The position numbers and the translations under genes were made by a program. From Chlorokybus atmophyticus (taxonomy: Eukaryota > Streptophyta > Chlorokybophyceae > Chlorokybales > Chlorokybaceae): a stretch of DNA of 64,000 bases. The notes below the pieces were generated by a model. The model was given only the letters and a program-made list of their open reading frames with translations. It was not told the origin of the DNA and did not search any database. The DNA lies in NCBI GenBank assembly GCA_009103225.1, contig RHPI01002402.1, positions 756,014 through 820,013 on the forward strand, read 5' to 3'. This document shows positions 59,538 to 64,000 of this stretch, piece after piece; within the stretch, counting starts at the first letter, position 1; each line of letters starts with the position of its first letter.

Positions 59538-60318
59538 TCTAATTAAACAAGCGGTGGCTGTCTGTATTGCAAGGCACTCACCGCACAAGGCTGCACGCTG
59601 GTGCAAGTGCGCACACAGTCTGGTGCGATGACTGCAATGCATGTATTCTTGAGCATTGTGTACATAGCCAGAACCTGATTTGGTTGCCGTAGGTTGTGTG
59701 CCACCAGTGTTACTGAATATGTCAACCAAACAGCAAGCATCAGCTGTCCCTGAGAAAAGCGTGCGCAATGGATGCTTGTGTCATAGGTGTTTGCTTGTAC
59801 AGGTCAGGGGCCAGCACCTTTTGTTTCACGAATTGCTAATCAAGTAACTTGTAAAGTAAGGTCAACAATCTGCATCCCCGCAACATGCCATACTACAGCT
59901 TGTCCGTTGCCGAACCTAGCCACACCACTCATACAAGCTTCCATGCCAAATGGTTGCGCTTCTATGCAAGCACAGTAGAGCATAGAGCATGTCATGACAT
60001 TGACCACTTGACAACGTATGCCAAGCTAGGCTTTCTGGCCAGGTAGCCTGGAAAGCGCATACACAGGCAAGGGCTATAGACAGCAGCACCAAGCAGCTAA
60101 ACAAGTGGAGCAGGCTACCACACAACTATTCACAAATAATGTTACAAGCGCACCAAGGTGCGGTGCGCAACGCCCGGATGGGCTGTGTGCTCCTAAAACT
60201 ACACTGCGCGCAACTCTTAAAAACTCTGCACGACACCTCATGCAACTCCAGTACCAGCGGAACCGCTGCCTCCAGAAAACTTGTGTCTCATAAGCAAAGT
60301 CACAAGGGGAGTTGAAAA
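59538..60318. other. Intergenic between convergent methyltransferase and EDR1-like genes
   Basis: About 780 bp holding both 3' UTRs. No gene or notable repeat. Confidence 0.6.
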
Positions 60319-63300
60319 TCAAGCAACCAGAAACTCGATGTCGTGTAGCCTACTAAGCATGTCCTGCCAGCCGGGTCGTTTTGATGGCTCGTCCTCCCAA
60401 CAGTCCCTAATCAACTCCTGAAGAGGCCCTTCCGGAATTTCCAGTCGCCTGCGCTGACAGCTGACTGCAAAGACAACCTGCATGGGCGTTTGTCCATGCC
60501 AGGGCTTCTTCAATGTGCTCATCTCCCACATGATGACTCCCATGGAGAATACATCAGCCTTGGTGTCGTATCGCTCACTGCGCAGCAGCTCGGGGGCCAT
60601 CCACTCAGGCGTGCCGGCTGCAGTGCTATTTTGTTGCGTGTCCTGTTTCATGATCTTGGAGAGACCAAAATCGCACACCTTGACTGCCCAGTGCTTGTCC
60701 ACCAGGCAATTGGCGCTCTTGAGGTCTCTGTGCACAATGTTCATAGACTCCAGGTACATCATGCCCCTGCATATGTCCCTGAGCATCTTGAGCTTGCGCC
60801 GCCATGAGAGCTTGTGACCCTGACCACTGCTGTGCAAAATGCGGTGCAGACTGCCCATGTGCATGTACTCGCACACTATGGACAGGTGTGGCGGCCGAAC
60901 GCACGCGCCCAAGAACAAGATGACGTTCGGGTGGCGTAACCTGCTAAGCATGGTAATCTCTTGTCGAAAGTCTTCCAGCACTTCTTGTGTGATGTTTTGC
61001 TCCAGCAGCAGCTTGACAGCAACCTCTGTCCCGCGCCACACACCACGATACACCTCCCCAAAACTTCCCGTGCCTACCCTGGCTCCAAGTTGTATGTCTG
61101 CATATTCGATCTCCCACCCTGAAAAGGGCATGAGTGGCTCCACAGAGAGCTCACCAAACGTCCTTCCTGAGGCTGATGCAACAGCATCCATATCGTGCAC
61201 TGGTGAACGCAGCGGGGAGGGACCAAGTGGTGATGATGCAAGTGGCGGTGTGCCTGGTTCTGCGCCGCGCTCAACGACCTCCAGATCAAAAGAAGGCCTC
61301 GGTTGAAAAAAACTCACACTGCGATTAACTGCTTTTGGCCTGGGCTGGCCTGAGGTTGCAGCCATCATGGCAGCAACCGCGCGAGCAGTTGCTGCCACTC
61401 GAGTTGAGTCGTCATCTGCAGCATCTCCTTTCTTGGCGCTCTTCTGTTCATCACTAGACGATGTGCCCTCTTGCCTGCGGGCAAGTGCAGAGTGAAGCTC
61501 GGGCTCAAGCGGACGCAGACGGCTTAGCCGGAGACCAGTCCCATCAACAGACCCTCGAGGCGTCACACCCCATAGGCTATCAGAAGAGCCAGACGGTGAC
61601 TCGTCCGGAGAAGACAAACGTCTGCCAGAGAGTGGAGACGATACTGACAGCCCGTTGGACAGGTTGCTGCGTCTGGAGACAGGCTGCTCCCTGAACGAGC
61701 GGGTCCGCAGAGGTGGTCTCTGTTGCAGCTCTTGAGGAGGAACCAACTTTTCTGCGGCAGCCTGCTGTGTCTGCTGCACCCTCACAGACGTGTCAGAGTG
61801 CGTAGGGCTCCCAGCCACGGGTGATGAATCAGGAGAGCTGCTGAAACTGCGTCGCCTGTACCGCCGTAGCTGATGCTGGCTGCTTCGCCGGCTTTGAGCT
61901 AAAGATCGGCTAAACACAACTGGACTGTTTGGAGAACGCGGGCTGTCATAACCAGCATCTGGCCACTCCGGCTGAAGGCTGGGAGAGCCACCGCTGGCGG
62001 TGCTGCCAGCCACTGAAGGGCTGCTGACAGGAGTACCAGCGGCTGTTGTGAAGGCGCAGGCCTGTGCCTCTTGTGCATAATACAGAGTAAGGGATTCGGG
62101 GCTGAAGAGGATCAACTGGCCAGGAGTACGCATCAAGTCTATGATGCACTCTTGGTTGTCAGCATTGCCGACAACTACGCACATGTGGAGTGCAGCTGGT
62201 GCGCTAGCGCCTCCAGCGACTCGATGGACACCACGAAACAGGCGAGCTGGTATCCGCAAAGAGTCAGCAAGGAACTTGAAAAGAAGGGCTCTGGGCCGAC
62301 AAAGGCCATACTGAAGCTGTCCAATCGGCACCGCACATGATGTGATACTTAAGCGGGAAGCTTCCTGCAATGCATACTGAGCATGAACTCTATGCTCAAC
62401 GTTCATACAACAAGCTACAGCCACATAACAGTCATCTGCGACCATTACAAAGCAACAAGAGCAAATGCAAATGCTTCAAAACTCACATTTGATACATTTT
62501 TGGCGACATTGCGTGTATGTGTGCCTCCAAAGAAGTCCGCAACCACCTCAGCCAAGCGTCGCAGCTGCAAATCTTGCGGAGCGTCCTCAAGCATACTCCG
62601 TGCTAGCTTCCTAACTCGGGCCAGTGCAACATCTGTTCTGGGATCAACAACTAGCACCTGATGATAGACGATAACAGTCAGTGATGTCCTCACACCTCAA
62701 AGCTTGGATACACCAGCAATCACGCCGCACATACGCACAGCGCGTGCCAGCCCTTACTCCAGTGCTACTACATTGCAACAATGCACAACATCAATGCGCA
62801 GCAACCTTGCATAGCTTTGCAAATGTGCAAACACTGACTAAAGAACTCTGGAGGCAGCGCTTCCACCGTTCAGTGCAGTCCCAGTCTTCCCCCAGACAAA
62901 CAGTGCTCAGATTTGTTATGCCGTGCAATACCTCTTCTCCTGGAGGGGCGGGACTGAACCGCTGCAGCACATCCAGCGGTGGAAGCCTGCGGTAGTTCTT
63001 GTTGGTAAGCGAAAGTGGCACATCGTAGAACCCCTCCGGCATGGACGCATCCAGCGTGCCAAGCTCGTAGAAGTACCGCACGACCGCCTTAACGCCCGCA
63101 CTGCCCTCGTCGCCCGCCTCGTACCCGTCCTCCGGATCAGCCTCGGCATCAGCGTCGGCCTCGAAGCTGTGCTCCTCGCGTATCCGCTCAAGGGCAGGCT
63201 CAAATCCGACGGAACCGGCATTGGCCACAGCTTCTTGCGGGGCGTATAACTCATTGGCGACGGTGTCGCCACCGTCGTCGTCGTCCTCCTCCATGTGAGG

Positions 63301-63501
63301 AAGGGCGGCAGCCTGGAACCCTACCCGCGGCGCCTCTGCCGGCGGCGCCTCATGGCCACCGCCTGCGACCAGCCCTGCTCTCAGCGACTTGCTGGACAAC
63401 AACGCAAGCACGCCGAGCCTCAACCCGTCTATGCCGGAGTCCGCCGCCGCCCTGAGCCCGTCCCTCGGCTCCAGCCCCATCCATGCCCCAGCGGACAGCA
63501 C
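60319..63501 (-). CDS. EDR1/CTR1-like Raf-type MAPKKK (TKL Ser/Thr kinase)
   Basis: Three exons, phase 0: 63501-62932, 62657-62487 and 62364-60319. They give 928 aa. This plant Raf-like group includes EDR1 and CTR1, regulators of stress, defence and ethylene signalling; in algae the upstream signals are unknown. The N-terminal EDR1 regulatory domain is visible: MPEGFYDVPLSLTNKNY, then LARSMLEDAP and VPIGQLQYGLCRPRALLFKF, then HMCVVVGNADNQECIIDLM. A long Ser/Pro/Arg-rich linker follows (about residues 330-640), a likely phosphorylation region. The kinase domain has all key motifs: GTGSFGEVYRG, VAVKLLLEQ, HRDLKSANCLV, VCDFGLSK and AAGTPEWMAPELL, and the end RDCWEDEPSKRPGW. The long exons contrast with its intron-rich neighbours. 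Start 63501 is the first ATG; MGLEPRDG eight residues in is an alternative. Confidence 0.95.
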
Positions 63502-64000
63502 CCCTCCTATCTCTGGCCTAGCTCGTCAATGCCAGTAGGCCTACGTCGCACGTACAACCTGCGCGGAAAGTACTTCGCATCAACAGATCAGAAAACACCA
63601 CGCAGTAAAAGCCACCGTTGCTGAGCCCTCCTTTGATAATTGTGTGCCCGCCTGCCTGCCCGCCCGCCGCCCACCTCGCCAGCGACACCGACAGCAACGC
63701 TGACAGCGACGCCCGTCGCAACGGTGCAGCGGAAAGCGACAGAAAATGACGTTGTCACGGGCAAAATCCTGCCGATATCGCTTATAGCCGCAGGCAGCGA
63801 AGCGGATGTCGCCTGTTGCGGGCGCCGAGACGCATTTGGTACCATCCGCCGCCTGTGCCCCTCGACATAACGATCGCTGTCACGTGAACGGTTTCGTAGG
63901 GATGTCCATAAAGCTCAAATGAGGGTTTGGGTCCACTGCTGGGCCTCATGACTGCAAGTCATGACTCATGTGACCTGCATACCTGGTACCTGGTAGTTGC
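63502..64000. other. Upstream region of the EDR1-like gene
   Basis: GC-rich leader or promoter. A + frame at about 63640-63870 is open (Pro/Thr/Ala-rich, then GKILPISLIAAGS) but has no ATG and no splice partner in the window. It could be a 5' exon of a gene beyond the edge. The last 60 bp repeat ATGACT(C/G)CA-like words. Confidence 0.4.

Overview
This window is nuclear DNA of a green alga, most likely a core chlorophyte. I cannot place it to genus. Evidence: genes are split by many short GT-AG introns with strong donors (GTGAGT/GTAAGT) and TTGCAG-type acceptors. Several products belong to plant-type families: a thylakoid STN7/STN8 kinase, a HIR protein, SABRE, an EDR1/CTR1 Raf-like kinase, an INO80D-like protein and a bHLH-MYC N-terminal domain protein. 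Exons are GC-rich with GCC triplet runs near start codons, while some intergenic stretches are AT-rich. I found no tRNA, rRNA, CRISPR array, operon or intact transposon.

Layout. 0-12.6 kb: NAA38 (+), HIR (-), PPIL3 cyclophilin (+), SOUL heme-binding protein (-), prolyl iminopeptidase (+). 12.98-23.7 kb: a very large SABRE/Hobbit/BLTP2 bridge-like lipid-transfer gene (-, about 23 exons, about 2,790 aa). 24.8-28.5 kb: peroxisomal-type enoyl-CoA hydratase 2 (-) and a short bHLH-MYC_N/GAF-like protein (+). 28.7-33.4 kb: an accessory block of unrecognised secreted or membrane proteins, two of which look like tandem paralogues. 34.8-37.9 kb: STN8/STN7-type thylakoid kinase (-). 38-39.9 kb: AT-rich and apparently gene-free. 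39.9-43.9 kb: NSE3/MAGE (-) and RanBP1 (+). 44-49.6 kb: repeat-rich and gene-poor, with long poly-G and poly-C tracts, minisatellites, one small hypothetical gene and a mitochondrial nad3 fragment (NUMT). 49.7-51.3 kb: an unrecognised gene and a GC-rich patch. 51.5-63.5 kb: INO80D-like (+), a 200-bp tandem duplication, a YacP-like NYN RNase (-), an EFM7/Nnt1-type methyltransferase (+) and an EDR1-like MAPKKK (-).

The genes do not form one pathway. They are a normal algal mix: chromatin and genome maintenance (NSE3, INO80D), nuclear transport (RanBP1), lipid transfer and peroxisome metabolism (SABRE, ECH2), signalling (EDR1-like, STN8-like) and protein maturation (NAA38, PPIL3, iminopeptidase). 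Many are head-to-head pairs sharing short promoters. Exon boundaries were derived by hand from splice consensus, reading phase and family similarity. Most junctions keep phase exactly; the few that do not are reported as findings. No clearly new biological system is visible. The best candidates for novelty are the tandem membrane-protein pair at 28.7-32.6 kb, the interleaved inverted repeat at 29.7 kb, and the nad3 NUMT inside a repeat array.
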